A stretch of DNA of 40,661 bases from Eggerthellaceae bacterium (GCA_017459925.1 JAFUCC010000032.1:1-40661), one strand, 5' to 3'. Counted from the first letter of the stretch, positions 16,348-25,678 are shown. Notes: generated by a model not told the origin, from the letters alone. Program-made: numbers and translations.

Positions 16348-16387
16348 TTGCGCGTGTTTTTGCGTATTGGGCATAATTACGCCCAGC
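16348..16387 (+). promoter_or_regulatory. Candidate promoter of metQ copy 2
   Basis: TTGCGC (16348-16353) and CATAAT (16372-16377) are 18 bp apart. The -10 lies inside an inverted repeat TGGGC-N7-GCCCA, a possible operator. Confidence 0.5.
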
Positions 16388-16432
16388 ACTTTTCACGGGC
16401 TAGAAGGGGCCCAAAACGGAAGGGGGACTATC

Positions 16433-17332
16433 ATGCAGGCAATTAAGAAGAACAAGAGAATAGCAGCCATTCTGGTGGCTGCGCTCGGCGTCGTGCTGGC
16501 GTTCGGGCTGACCGCTTGCGGAGGAAACTCGGCTAGCTCGAGCGCCTCTGGCTCGGAAGCTTCGGCAAGCGCCAGCTCTGCCAGCGAAAGCGCATCCAGC
16601 GCGGCTGCTGCTGACGACAAGGTCATCAAGGTGGGCGCCACGCCGACGCCGCACGCCGAGATCCTCAACGACGCCGTCGCACCGCTGCTCGAGAAGGCCG
16701 GCTACACGCTCGAGGTCGTCGAATTCACCGACTACGTGCTGCCGAACACGGCGACTGAAGACGGCGAGCTCGACGCCAACTACTTCCAGCACATCCCGTA
16801 TCTCGACGACTTCAACGCCGAGCAGGGCACGCACCTGGTGAACGTGGCCGGCGTGCACATCGAGCCCATGAGGATTTACGCTGGCAAGACCGCTTCGCTT
16901 GACGCCCTGGCCGATGGCGCGCAGGTTGCCGTGCCGAACGACACCACCAACGAGGCGCGTGCGCTCCTGCTGCTGCAGACCGCTGGCCTCATCGAGCTGA
17001 ACGACCCGAACGACCTTGCTGCCACGCCGAAGGACATCAAGTCGAACCCGAAGAACCTGCAGTTCGTCGAGGTTGAGGCTGCCACCGTCCCGACCGTCCT
17101 GCAGGACGTCGACATCGCGGTCATCAACACGAACTACGCGCTCGGCGCCAACCTCAGCAACGACCTCATCCTGGTGACCGAGGCCGGCGACTCCCCGTAC
17201 GTGAACGTGATCGTCGTGAAGGAAGGCAACGAGAACACCGACAAGACCAAGGCGCTCGTCGAGGCAGTCTCGTCGCAGGAGGTCAAGGACTACATCACCA
17301 AGACCTACAACGGCGAAGTCATCCCGGTGTAA
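16433..17332 (+). CDS. metQ: MetQ/NlpA-type substrate-binding lipoprotein (copy 2)
   Basis: This 299-aa paralogue of the preceding gene has its lipobox Cys at residue 29 (LTAC), a Ser/Ala/Glu linker and the same NlpA core (VGATPTPHAEILNDAVAPLL). I chose ATG at 16433 because GGGGGAC precedes it; the frame is open to 16367 without a ribosome site. It has its own promoter and a terminator before metN, so the binding proteins are probably made in excess of the transporter core. The two copies are alike across their full length, indicating tandem duplication. Confidence 0.92.
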   Translation: MQAIKKNKRIAAILVAALGVVLAFGLTACGGNSASSSASGSEASASASSASESASSAAAADDKVIKVGATPTPHAEILNDAVAPLLEKAGYTLEVVEFTDYVLPNTATEDGELDANYFQHIPYLDDFNAEQGTHLVNVAGVHIEPMRIYAGKTASLDALADGAQVAVPNDTTNEARALLLLQTAGLIELNDPNDLAATPKDIKSNPKNLQFVEVEAATVPTVLQDVDIAVINTNYALGANLSNDLILVTEAGDSPYVNVIVVKEGNENTDKTKALVEAVSSQEVKDYITKTYNGEVIPV

Positions 17333-17344
17333 CGAAGGCAGAAG

Positions 17345-17383
17345 CGGCGCCCTTGATTGCCAAGGGCGCCGTCTGGTTTTTAA
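17345..17383 (+). terminator. Terminator between metQ copy 2 and metN
   Basis: CGGCGCCCTTG (17345-17355) pairs with CAAGGGCGCCG (17361-17371), followed by TCTGGTTTTTAAT. It may be partial, giving less MetNI than MetQ. Confidence 0.85.
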
Positions 17384-17398
17384 TAGGCAAGCAGAACC

Positions 17399-17499
17399 GT
17401 AGGGGCGCGATTCATCGCGCCCGCGCCGCGAAGCGGCGAACATTGGCATTGACAAATGCATTCGCCTACGGCGGCGGGCGCGATGAATCGCGCCCCTAC
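17399..17499. repeat. Palindromic doublet, family C (copy 2)
   Basis: GTAGGGGCGCGATTCATCGC and following bases start at 17399; the inverted copy ends at 17499. Each arm contains the inner palindrome GGGCGCGATTCATCGCGCCC. It separates the metQ terminator from metN. Related copies lie at 1451-1474 and 25679-25780. Confidence 0.85.
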
Positions 17500-17536
17500 G
17501 AGTTTACCAAGCTCGGCACGTGTTCAAGGAGGGCCG

Positions 17537-18342
<806 letters not shown>

Positions 18343-18343
<1 letters not shown>

Positions 18344-19008
18344 TGGCCGAGTTCTTCGACAAATACGGGGCGCTGCTCGCCCAGGGCACGGTCGACACGC
18401 TCGTCATGACCATCCTATCGTGCCTGTTTGCTTACGTCATCGGCTTGCCGTTGGGCATTTGGTTCGCCGTCACGGCGCCGGGCGGCATTAAGCCCAACCG
18501 CGCGGTGAACACGGTGCTCGGGTGGATCATCAACATCGGGCGTTCCATCCCGTTCATCATCCTGCTCGTGGCCATCATCCCGTTCACGCGCCTGGTCGTG
18601 GGCACGTCGCTCGGCGTGCCGGGCGCCGTCGTGCCGCTGACGGTCGCCGCGGCTCCCTTCGTCGCGCGCATCGTCGAGCAGAGCCTCGCCGAAGTGGACA
18701 AGGGCCTCATTGAAGCCGCTCATAGCTTCGGCGCCAGCAACTTCCAAATCGTGGTGAAGGTCATGTTGAAGGAATCGCTGCCCTCGCTCGTGCGCGGCGT
18801 GGCCATCACGTTCGTGAACCTGTTCGGGTATTCCGCCATGGCCGGCACGGTCGGCGCCGGCGGCTTGGGCGACATCGCCATCCGCTACGGCTACCAGCGC
18901 TTCCAGGGTGACGTCATGCTCGCCGCGGTCATCCTGTGCGTCGTGTTGGTGCAGGTGTTCCAGAGCCTCGGCGACTGGCTCGCCCGCGCCATCGACAAAC
19001 GCAGCTAA
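18343..19008 (+). CDS. metI: MetI-type ABC transporter permease
   Basis: A 221-aa membrane permease with about five helices. It has the family motif EAA-like loop EAAHSFGASNFQIVVKVMLKE, where it docks MetN, and NLFGYSAMAGTVGAGGLGDIAIRYGYQRF typical of MetI. It overlaps metN by 1 bp. Together with metN and the two metQ genes it forms a complete importer for methionine or related amino acids. Confidence 0.94.
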
Positions 19009-19024
19009 CCCGAATGAGTGGCGG

Positions 19025-19123
19025 AATGAGTAGCAGGACGTTCCTGCTACTCATTTTGGCGATGGGAACTGAAGCCGGGTTCGCCTTGGGAAAATGAGTA
19101 GCAGGAACGTCCTGCTACTCATT
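19025..19123. repeat. Palindromic doublet, family A (copy 1)
   Basis: Two 31-bp units, 19025-19055 and 19093-19123, are exact reverse complements. Each is nearly palindromic (AATGAGTAGCAGGA ... TCCTGCTACTCATT), with a 37-bp spacer. A further partial unit (GCTACTCATT) overlaps the stop codon of the MOSC gene. It lies between convergent metI and the MOSC gene and could terminate both. Confidence 0.9.
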
Positions 19124-19133
19124 CCGCTACTCA

Positions 19134-19745
19134 TTACAGCGGCTTGTCGGAAAGGGCGCGGTGCACTTCGCCCTCGCCGAGCTCGAGCACGCGGATCTCG
19201 TCGCCTTCGCGCACGATGCCCGGTTCCACGACCCAGCCGAAAATGCCCTCGCGCGGGAAGATGCAGTCGCCGGCCAGGTAGTAGATGGCGCAGCGCGTGT
19301 GGCAGATCTTGCCGATTTGCGAAATCTCGACTTTCGCCGTGCCAACTTGCACGAGCGTGCCGAGCGGCATTCCCTTGATGTTGATGCCCTGCGTGGTGAT
19401 GTTCTCGGCGAAGTCGCCGAAGCCCACGTCGAGGCCGTGTTCGCGCGCAACGTCGATCGACTCTTCGGCCAAGAACGAGACCTGGCGGTGCCAGTCGCCG
19501 GCATGCGCGTCGCCCGCCACGCCGTAATCGGCCGTCAGCTCGATGTAGCCCGCCTCGGCCGGCGCCTTGCGCGTGCCCTTGCGCACGCTCGTGTTCACCG
19601 ATTTCACGACGCCGACGTCGCCCACCTTGGGTGCGGGGCCCTGGTCCGATTCCATGAGCGGGTTGTCGATGCCCAAATCCTCGGCTAGCGCCTTGGCGGT
19701 TTCGTTTTCCTTGATCTTCGCGCAGTTTTCGGAAGCATCGCTCAT
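19134..19745 (-). CDS. MOSC domain protein
   Basis: A 203-aa protein with a MOSC domain from about residue 40 (VKSVNTSVRKGTRK, YGVAGDAHAGDWHRQVSFL, FAENITTQGINI, GKICHTRCAIYYLAGDC). MOSC proteins resemble the C-terminal part of molybdenum cofactor sulfurase and carry or transfer sulfur or handle Moco. The Cys in ICHTRC is the likely functional residue. The first about 40 residues are an extra acidic extension. The start at 19745 has GGAAAGG upstream; the open frame further upstream to 19886 looks non-coding. It is transcribed away from the suf operon. Its exact role is unknown. Confidence 0.85.
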   Translation of the reverse strand: MSDASENCAKIKENETAKALAEDLGIDNPLMESDQGPAPKVGDVGVVKSVNTSVRKGTRKAPAEAGYIELTADYGVAGDAHAGDWHRQVSFLAEESIDVAREHGLDVGFGDFAENITTQGINIKGMPLGTLVQVGTAKVEISQIGKICHTRCAIYYLAGDCIFPREGIFGWVVEPGIVREGDEIRVLELGEGEVHRALSDKPL

Positions 19746-19920
19746 GTCGTGCACCTTTCCAGCTGGTCGACGCGACGGCTGCCACCCCGAAGCGCCCGGT
19801 GCAAGGACGACGATCTCGCGCTCCGCTGCACGACGGATGGGCCTTGAAGGCACGCGAGCAAAACTTGGCTTGAACGAGTATAGCACTCACTGAGAATAAT
19901 ACGAAGAGGGAAGATTCCCG

Positions 19921-19948
19921 TTGCAAAAACCCATGAAAATGCTAGGAT
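19921..19948 (+). promoter_or_regulatory. Candidate suf promoter
   Basis: TTGCAA (19921-19926) and TAGGAT (19943-19948) are 16 bp apart, about 125 bp before sufC. No cluster regulator gene (SufR/IscR type) is in the window. Confidence 0.45.
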
Positions 19949-19954
19949 TATCAC

Positions 19955-20072
19955 CGAACAGTACGATAGGCGGTATTCAGGGGGTTGCCGTCCGCGCGAA
20001 GGGAAGCAGCCCTTTGTGCTAAAGTCGGCAGCAACCTCAGACGAGTCCGCCGTTATATAAAGGAGAACCATC
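19955..20072 (+). promoter_or_regulatory. Candidate structured leader of the suf operon
   Basis: The predicted transcript begins near 19955. GGCGG (19969-19973) can pair with CCGCC (20047-20051). Inside, GGTTG plus CCG (19983-19990) pairs with CGG plus CAACC (20026-20036), leaving a CAG bulge, and AAGGG/CCCTT closes an AAGCAG loop (19999-20014). AAAGGAG then lies just before the sufC ATG. The stretch GAAGGGAAGCAGCC is loosely like the SRP RNA tip, but its flanks do not fit. It is an unassigned RNA structure. Confidence 0.45.
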
Positions 20073-20912
20073 ATGACAAGCAATGTGTTGCTGCGCTGTC
20101 GCAGCTTGTCTGCCGCTGTCGAGGACAAGCAGATCCTCCATGACATCGACCTGCAGGTTCCGCAGGGCGAAGTTCACGTGCTCATGGGGCCGAACGGCGC
20201 GGGCAAGTCGACGCTCGGCCACGTGCTCATGGGCAACCCGGCTTACGAGGTGACCGGCGGCGACATCGAATTCGACGGCGCCGACATCACCGAGCTCTCG
20301 CCCGACAAGCGCAGCCAGGCGGGGCTGTTCCTCAGCTTCCAGGCGCCGGTCGAGATTCCCGGCGTGCCGCTGCGCAGTTTCCTGCGCGCCATGATGGAAG
20401 GCCGCGGCGAGAAGCTGAAGAACAAGGAATTCCGCAAGAAGACCCAAGCGCTCGCCGAAACGCTCGACATGGACCCGGCCTACCTCGACCGCGAGCTGGG
20501 CGTGGGCTTTTCCGGCGGCGAGAAGAAGAAGGTCGAGATGCTGCAGCTTCTGCTGCTGCAGCCCAAGCTCGCCATCCTCGACGAAACCGACTCGGGCCTC
20601 GACGTCGACGCGCTTTCGGTCGTGTCGCGCGGCATGGAACTGTACCGCGAGCAATGCGACGGCACGCTGCTCATCATCACGCACAACACGCGCATCCTCG
20701 AGCACCTGAACGTCGACCGCGTGCACGTCATGGTGTCGGGCCATATGGTGGCCGAGGGCACGGCCGAGCTCATCGACGAGATCGACGCGCAGGGCTTCGA
20801 GCAATTCGAAAATGAGTCACAGGACGTTCCTGCGACTCATTTTGAGACCGCCGATTCGGATGAAGGGGGCGTTGCTGAAAATGAGTCACAGGAACGTCCT
20901 GCGACTCATTAG
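20073..20912 (+). CDS. sufC: Fe-S cluster assembly ATPase SufC with repeat-encoded tail
   Basis: The ATPase that drives the SufBCD scaffold for iron-sulfur cluster building. Walker A is GPNGAGKST (39-47), the signature is FSGGEKKK, Walker B is LAILDETDSGLD and the switch His is in ITHN. The usual SufC ends near residue 246. Here 33 further residues (247-279) are encoded wholly by a family A palindromic doublet, whose two units are read as NESQDVPATH and NESQERPATH, and the stop follows immediately. AAAGGAG lies 7 nt before the ATG. It leads sufC-B-D-S-U. Confidence 0.95.
   Translation: MTSNVLLRCRSLSAAVEDKQILHDIDLQVPQGEVHVLMGPNGAGKSTLGHVLMGNPAYEVTGGDIEFDGADITELSPDKRSQAGLFLSFQAPVEIPGVPLRSFLRAMMEGRGEKLKNKEFRKKTQALAETLDMDPAYLDRELGVGFSGGEKKKVEMLQLLLLQPKLAILDETDSGLDVDALSVVSRGMELYREQCDGTLLIITHNTRILEHLNVDRVHVMVSGHMVAEGTAELIDEIDAQGFEQFENESQDVPATHFETADSDEGGVAENESQERPATH
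20811..20910. repeat. Palindromic doublet, family A (copy 2), inside sufC
   Basis: The units at 20811-20841 and 20880-20910 are inverted copies that match at 29 of 31 positions, with a 38-bp spacer. The unit core is AATGAGTCACAGGA. Both units and the spacer are read in the sufC frame without a stop until the TAG that follows. Confidence 0.92.
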
Positions 20913-20922
20913 GCGGTGCGCC

Positions 20923-22362
20923 ATGGCAGAAACCAAGACGACCGTCACCGCGTCGGGGAAGAAGCGCACGCAGGTCGATGACGTCGACCGCAGCATGTAC
21001 GACTTCCGCTACGACGACGCTGACGCCGAGAAACTCGATGCGGGCCTGACGCCCGACATCGTCCGCGAAATCTCCGAGCGCAAAGACGAGCCCGAATGGA
21101 TGCTCGAGCATCGCCTGAAGTCGCTCGAGATCTTCAACAGCATCGACATGTCCGATTGGGGCCCTTCCATCGACGGCCTCGACATGGACCACATCGTCAC
21201 GTACGTGAAGCCCAACACCGACCAGAAGTCCGACTGGGAAAGCGTGCCCGACAACATCAAGGACACGTTCGACCGCCTGGGCATCCCGCAGGCCGAGCGC
21301 AGCTACCTGGCCGGCGTCGGCGCGCAGTACGACTCGGAGCTCGTGTACCACTCCATGCAGGAAAGCGCTGCCAAGATGGGCATCGTGTACTCGGGCATCG
21401 AGGAAGCGCTGCACGGCGAATACGCCGACCTCATCAAAGAGAAGTTCATGACGCTCATCCCGCCGACCGACCACAAGTTCGCGGCCTTGCACGGCGCCGT
21501 TTGGTCGGGCGGCTCGTTCGTGTACGTGCCCAAGGGCGTGAAGCTCGACTACCCGCTGCAAAGCTACTTCCGCCTGAACGCGAAGGGCGCGGGCCAGTTC
21601 GAGCACACGCTCATCATCGTGGAAGACGACGCCGACCTGCACTTCATCGAGGGCTGCAGCGCGCCGAAGTACAACGTGGCCAACCTTCACGCCGGCGCGG
21701 TCGAGCTGTTCGTCGGCAAGCGCGCGCACCTGCGTTACTCGACCATCGAGAACTGGTCGAAGAACATGTACAACCTCAACACCAAGCGCTGCCGCTGCGA
21801 CGAGGAAGGCGAGATCGAGTGGATCTCGGGCTCGTTCGGCAGCCACGTGGGCTACCTGTACCCGATGAGCATCCTGGCCGGTCGCAAGGCGCGCGCCAGC
21901 TTCACGGGCATCACGTTCGCCGGCCGTGGGCAGAACCTCGACACCGGCTGCAAGGTCGTGCTGGGTGCTGCGGACACGTCGGCCAGCATCGAGACCAAGG
22001 GCATTTCGAAAGACGGCGGCATCCAGACGTTCCGCAGCTCGGTCGTCGCCACGCCGGCGGCCGAAGGCTCGCGCTGCTCGGTGTCGTGCCAGTCGCTGAT
22101 GCTCGACGACCGCAGCCGTTCTGACACCATCCCGGCCATGGACATCCGCTGCAAGAACGTCGACATCGGGCACGAGGCCACCATCGGCCGCATCGGCGAT
22201 GACAAGGTGTTCTACCTGATGAGCCGCGGCATTTCCGAAGAAGAGGCGCGCACCATGATCGTGAACGGCTTCGCCGAGCCCATTTCGAAGGAGCTGCCGC
22301 TGGAATACGCGGTCGAGATGAACAACTTAATCAAGCTCGAGATGGAGGGGGCGATAGGATAG
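20923..22362 (+). CDS. sufB: Fe-S cluster assembly protein SufB
   Basis: The scaffold subunit on which the cluster is built, forming SufBC2D. The 479-aa protein has the usual SufB order: an N-terminal helical region (LKSLEIFNSIDMSDWGPSID), then a long beta-helix with the hallmarks SGGSFVYVPKGVKL, HFIEGCSAP and QSLMLDDRSRSDTIP. Its C-terminal helices include SRGISEEEARTMIVNGF. I chose ATG at 20923; the frame is open further up because it runs through the palindromes. It starts 10 nt after sufC and ends directly before sufD. Confidence 0.96.
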   Translation: MAETKTTVTASGKKRTQVDDVDRSMYDFRYDDADAEKLDAGLTPDIVREISERKDEPEWMLEHRLKSLEIFNSIDMSDWGPSIDGLDMDHIVTYVKPNTDQKSDWESVPDNIKDTFDRLGIPQAERSYLAGVGAQYDSELVYHSMQESAAKMGIVYSGIEEALHGEYADLIKEKFMTLIPPTDHKFAALHGAVWSGGSFVYVPKGVKLDYPLQSYFRLNAKGAGQFEHTLIIVEDDADLHFIEGCSAPKYNVANLHAGAVELFVGKRAHLRYSTIENWSKNMYNLNTKRCRCDEEGEIEWISGSFGSHVGYLYPMSILAGRKARASFTGITFAGRGQNLDTGCKVVLGAADTSASIETKGISKDGGIQTFRSSVVATPAAEGSRCSVSCQSLMLDDRSRSDTIPAMDIRCKNVDIGHEATIGRIGDDKVFYLMSRGISEEEARTMIVNGFAEPISKELPLEYAVEMNNLIKLEMEGAIG

Positions 22363-23736
22363 ATGGAAACCAAGCACGTGACCATCGAGCGCGCAAGCGC
22401 CATGCCAGCCGCCACCTGGCATTTCCTGAACATGAACGACGCGCAGGTCGAGGTGCCCGAAGGGCTTTCCATCGCGCCTGCCGTGCAGGTGTCCGAGCCG
22501 TGGGCGGCGCAGGGCGCAGCTGACGAGTTCGAGAACGCGCTTGCCGATGCGCAGGCGGAATGGGAAGAGTCGCATCCCGCGCCGACGGCCGAAGAGCTGG
22601 CCGAACGCGAAGCCTACGTGGCCGCCGAGGCCGACGCCACATATGGCGGCACGGCCCAATCGGCGTATCAGATCGCAGCCGACGCCATCGAGGAATCGCG
22701 CTCGCTTGCCGTGGCGTTCGAGCACGGCACGGGCGATGAAACCGCGGCGTATTTGCGCTATGCCGCCGGCGACCGCATCGTGGTCGCTGCCAAGGAAGGC
22801 CAATCGGTCGACGCCCAGGTCGTCGTTTCCGCTGTTCCCGGCGCCGTCAGCGCTGCAGCGGTTGACGTCATCGCCGACGCGAACAGCGCCGTGAACCTTT
22901 CGATTGTGGTGAATGAGTATCAGGACGTTCCTGCTGCTCATTTTGCCGGAAATGAGCAGCAGGAACGTCCTGATACTCATTATACTCATTCTGGCATCAC
23001 GGGCACGACGGTGCGTGTGTTCGCCGACGAGGGCGCGCGGGTGGAAATCGACCGCACGCAGGCTATCGACGGCGATTTCACCGACATCGACGACATGGGC
23101 CTGTTCACTGCCGAGAACGCGCAGGTGACAGTGCGCCAGACGGTGCTCGGCGCCGCTTCATCGTTCACTGGCTTGGCGGGCGACCTGCGCGGCGATTCCA
23201 GCCGCATCGACGTGGACACGCGTTACCTCGGCCACGGCGACCAGCAGCGCGACTTCAACTACTCGCTGCGCCACCATGGCGCCAAGACCAAGTGCAACCT
23301 GCAGGCCAACGGCGTGTTGGCGGGAACGAGCAGCAAGACGCTGCGCGGCACGATCGACCTCATCCGCGGCTGCAAGGGCGCGGAAGGCTCCGAGAATGAG
23401 ACCGTGCTGCTCGTCGACGAGGGCGTTCACAACAAGACGGTTCCCGTCATCCTGTGCAACGAGGACGACGTGGCGGGCAACCATGGCGCCACCATCGGGC
23501 ACATCCGCGAGGAGCAGCTGTTCTACCTGGCCAGCCGCGGCCTGTCGCAGCAGGCGGCGGAGAGCATGTTCGCCAGCGCCATCGTGGAGCAGGCGGCCAT
23601 CGACGCGACGACCGATGCAGCCCGTGAAAGCGTCATCCGTTATGGCGAGCGCCTGACCCCCGGTTTCGCCGACCTGTTTGAAAATGAACATCACCCCGTA
23701 GACGATGTTCATTTTTCGCCGAATACGACGTTGTAG
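22363..23736 (+). CDS. sufD: Fe-S cluster assembly protein SufD with two repeat-encoded segments
   Basis: The SufB paralogue that completes the SufBC2D scaffold. The C-terminal half has the family signature (AKTKCNLQANGVLAGTSSKTLRGTIDL, then VPVILCNEDDVAGNHGATIGHI and FYLASRGLSQQAAESMF). At 457 aa it is long because of two palindromic elements read in frame. Residues 184-206 (NEYQDVPAAH ... NEQQERPDTH) come from a family A doublet in the middle of the gene, and residues 441-457 come from the left arm of a family B doublet that also supplies the stop region. The first segment falls at a region before the beta-helix, probably a surface loop. Confidence 0.93.
   Translation: METKHVTIERASAMPAATWHFLNMNDAQVEVPEGLSIAPAVQVSEPWAAQGAADEFENALADAQAEWEESHPAPTAEELAEREAYVAAEADATYGGTAQSAYQIAADAIEESRSLAVAFEHGTGDETAAYLRYAAGDRIVVAAKEGQSVDAQVVVSAVPGAVSAAAVDVIADANSAVNLSIVVNEYQDVPAAHFAGNEQQERPDTHYTHSGITGTTVRVFADEGARVEIDRTQAIDGDFTDIDDMGLFTAENAQVTVRQTVLGAASSFTGLAGDLRGDSSRIDVDTRYLGHGDQQRDFNYSLRHHGAKTKCNLQANGVLAGTSSKTLRGTIDLIRGCKGAEGSENETVLLVDEGVHNKTVPVILCNEDDVAGNHGATIGHIREEQLFYLASRGLSQQAAESMFASAIVEQAAIDATTDAARESVIRYGERLTPGFADLFENEHHPVDDVHFSPNTTL
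22912..22981. repeat. Palindromic doublet, family A (copy 3), inside sufD
   Basis: Units 22912-22942 and 22951-22981 are exact reverse complements, with only an 8-bp spacer. The individual units are poor palindromes (GTATC against GCTGC), but the doublet pairs perfectly over 31 bp. A partial third unit (TATACTCATT) follows. Confidence 0.92.
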
Positions 23737-23783
23737 TTGCTCATTGAAAAAATGAACATCACCCCTGGGGTGATGTTCATTTT
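23681..23783. repeat. Palindromic doublet, family B (copy 3), across the sufD 3' end
   Basis: The left arm (23681-23716) and right arm (23748-23783) match except in the centre (GTAGAC against AGGGGT). The left arm is coding for SufD; the right arm ends just before the sufS ribosome site GAGGAG. The core is AATGAACATCACCCC. Confidence 0.88.
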
Positions 23784-23797
23784 CGAGGAGATGAGAG

Positions 23798-25108
23798 ATG
23801 GTAAATAGGAAACTGCATGGCGCTGACATGCTGACCGACGCGGGCCGCGCGGAGTGGGAAACGCGCAACGCGCGCGCATCGGCGCTGGCCACATCACCTT
23901 ACAAGAGCGATTTCCCGCTGCTGGCGAAGCGCCCCGACTTGGCGTTCCTCGACAGCGCGGCGACGGCCCAGCGCCCGAAAGTCGTGCTGGATGCGCAGAA
24001 ATCCTTCTACGAGACCATGAACGCGAACGCCCTGCGCGGTTTGTACCAGCTGTCGGTCGAGGCCACCGAGGCCATCAACGCCTCGCGTGCGCATATCGCC
24101 CGCTTCATCGGGCTGACCGGCAAGAAAGACGCGCGCGACATCGTGTTCTGCCGTAACACGTCCGAGGCGCTGAACCTGTTGGCCATCGCCTATGCGCCTA
24201 CGGTGCTCGGCCCGGGCGACGAGGTGTGCATCACCATCATGGAGCACCATTCCAACCTGATTCCCTGGCAGCAGGCGTGCCGTCTGGCAGGCGCCAAGCT
24301 GGTGTACATGTACCCCGACGAGCAGGGCATCATCTCCGAAGAGGAAATGCGCGCGAAGATCGGCCCGCGCACGAAGATCGTCAGCTGCATCCACGTGTCG
24401 AACGTGCTCGGCGTGGCGAACGACGTGAAGCTCATGGGCGAGATCGCCCATGAGGTCGGCGCCACGATGATCGTCGACGGCGCGCAGTCGGTGCCGCATT
24501 TTCCCGTGGACGTCACCGACCTGGGATGCGACTTCTTCGCGTTCTCGGGCCACAAGGTGTTCGGCCCGATGGGCATCGGCGTGCTGTGGGGCCGTCACGA
24601 GCTGCTCGACGCCATGCCGCCGTTCCTGACAGGCGGCGAGATGATCGACGCCGTCACCGAGCAGACCGCCACCTGGGCGCCCGTGCCCGAGAAGTTCGAG
24701 GCCGGCACGCAGGACGCCGCCGGCATCTACGCGCTCGACGCGGCGCTGACCTACGTGGAAAGCATCGGCTTCGACGCCATGGTCGCCCGCGAGCAGGCGC
24801 TCGTGGCGCAGTGCATGCGCCGCCTGGGCGAGCTCGAGTTCATACGCCTCATCGGCCCGGATGACCCGGCGCTGCACCACGGCGTGGTCAGCTTCAACGT
24901 ATGCACTGTGCATCCGCACGACGTGGCGAGCATCCTCGACATGGACAACGTCGCCATCCGCGCCGGCCACCATTGCGCGCAGCCGCTGCTGGCGCACCTC
25001 GGCATCGATTCGTGCTGCCGTGCGTCGCTGGCGTTCTATAATGACTCGTCCGACATCGACCGCCTGGTCGATGGCCTGAACCATGTTTGGAGCATGTTCC
25101 ATGGCTAA
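23798..25108 (+). CDS. sufS: Cysteine desulfurase SufS
   Basis: A PLP enzyme that takes sulfur from cysteine for cluster assembly. The 436-aa protein has the PLP-binding Lys253 in FSGHKVFGPMG, the His of the MEHHSN motif, and the persulfide Cys393 in RAGHHCAQPL, the SufS-type active-site loop. GAGGAG lies 7 nt before the chosen ATG. The first about 30 residues vary from family norms and an internal start at 23828 is possible. It overlaps sufU by 8 bp. Confidence 0.96.
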   Translation: MVNRKLHGADMLTDAGRAEWETRNARASALATSPYKSDFPLLAKRPDLAFLDSAATAQRPKVVLDAQKSFYETMNANALRGLYQLSVEATEAINASRAHIARFIGLTGKKDARDIVFCRNTSEALNLLAIAYAPTVLGPGDEVCITIMEHHSNLIPWQQACRLAGAKLVYMYPDEQGIISEEEMRAKIGPRTKIVSCIHVSNVLGVANDVKLMGEIAHEVGATMIVDGAQSVPHFPVDVTDLGCDFFAFSGHKVFGPMGIGVLWGRHELLDAMPPFLTGGEMIDAVTEQTATWAPVPEKFEAGTQDAAGIYALDAALTYVESIGFDAMVAREQALVAQCMRRLGELEFIRLIGPDDPALHHGVVSFNVCTVHPHDVASILDMDNVAIRAGHHCAQPLLAHLGIDSCCRASLAFYNDSSDIDRLVDGLNHVWSMFHG

Positions 25109-25526
25109 TGCAAACGTATACACCGCGGCGCTGATGGAGCATAACGCGCACCCGGATTACAAGTTCGAGCTCACCGACTTCACGCACGAGCACGAGGGCA
25201 TTAACCCGAGCTGCGGCGACGAGATGGTGCTGCGCCTGCGCCTGTCGGCCGACGGCGAGACCATCGAGGAGGCTGCGTTCACCGGGCAAGGTTGCGCCGT
25301 GTCGCAGGCGAGTGCCGACATCATGGCCGAGCTCATCACCGGCGAGACCGTCGAGGAAGCCAAGCGCTTAAGCGAGCTGTTCATCCGCATGATCCAGGGC
25401 GAGGAGCTGACCGAGGAAGAGCAGGAAGACCTCGACGAAGCCTACGAGCTGGAAAGCATCAGCCGCATGCCCGCCCGCGTGAAGTGCGCGGAATTAGCCT
25501 GGCGCACTCTCGATGGCATGATCTAA
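25101..25526 (+). CDS. sufU: Sulfur acceptor/zinc protein SufU
   Basis: A 141-aa partner of SufS that accepts the persulfide sulfur through a zinc site. The four expected ligands are present: Cys38 and Asp40 (NPSCGDE), Cys65 (GQGCAVS) and Cys129 (VKCAELAW), matching the spacing of the well-studied SufU of Bacillus. The start at 25101 lies inside the sufS end, so translation is coupled. It is the last gene of the suf operon. The final 15 bases are repeated at 25638-25652. Confidence 0.95.
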   Translation: MANANVYTAALMEHNAHPDYKFELTDFTHEHEGINPSCGDEMVLRLRLSADGETIEEAAFTGQGCAVSQASADIMAELITGETVEEAKRLSELFIRMIQGEELTEEEQEDLDEAYELESISRMPARVKCAELAWRTLDGMI

Positions 25527-25652
25527 CGTCTGTGGCACCCAATCTTGGCGTTCACGCATCGCTCACGGCACGAAGGCCGCTTCGCTCTGCGTTCAAGCCA
25601 ATCTTGGGCACCACAAACGCTAGCTCAAGCCGTCGATGATGGCATGATCTAA
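25512..25652. repeat. 15-bp direct repeats flanking a 111-bp insert after sufU
   Basis: GATGGCATGATCTAA occurs at 25512-25526 (the end of sufU) and again at 25638-25652. Between them, the ends near 25534 and 25613 carry similar text (CACCCAATCTTGG and CCAATCTTGGGCAC), an imperfect inverted pair. This looks like a small element inserted with duplication of its target, or a local tandem duplication. There is no gene inside. Confidence 0.65.
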
Positions 25653-25678
25653 TTCAGAGGATTTGCCCCAGGCCATTC

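Noticed and set aside
19969..20051. SRP RNA
   Set aside because: GAAGGGAAGCAGCC recalls the SRP RNA tip, but the loop and the opposite strand of the internal loop do not match, and the segment runs straight into the sufC ribosome site.
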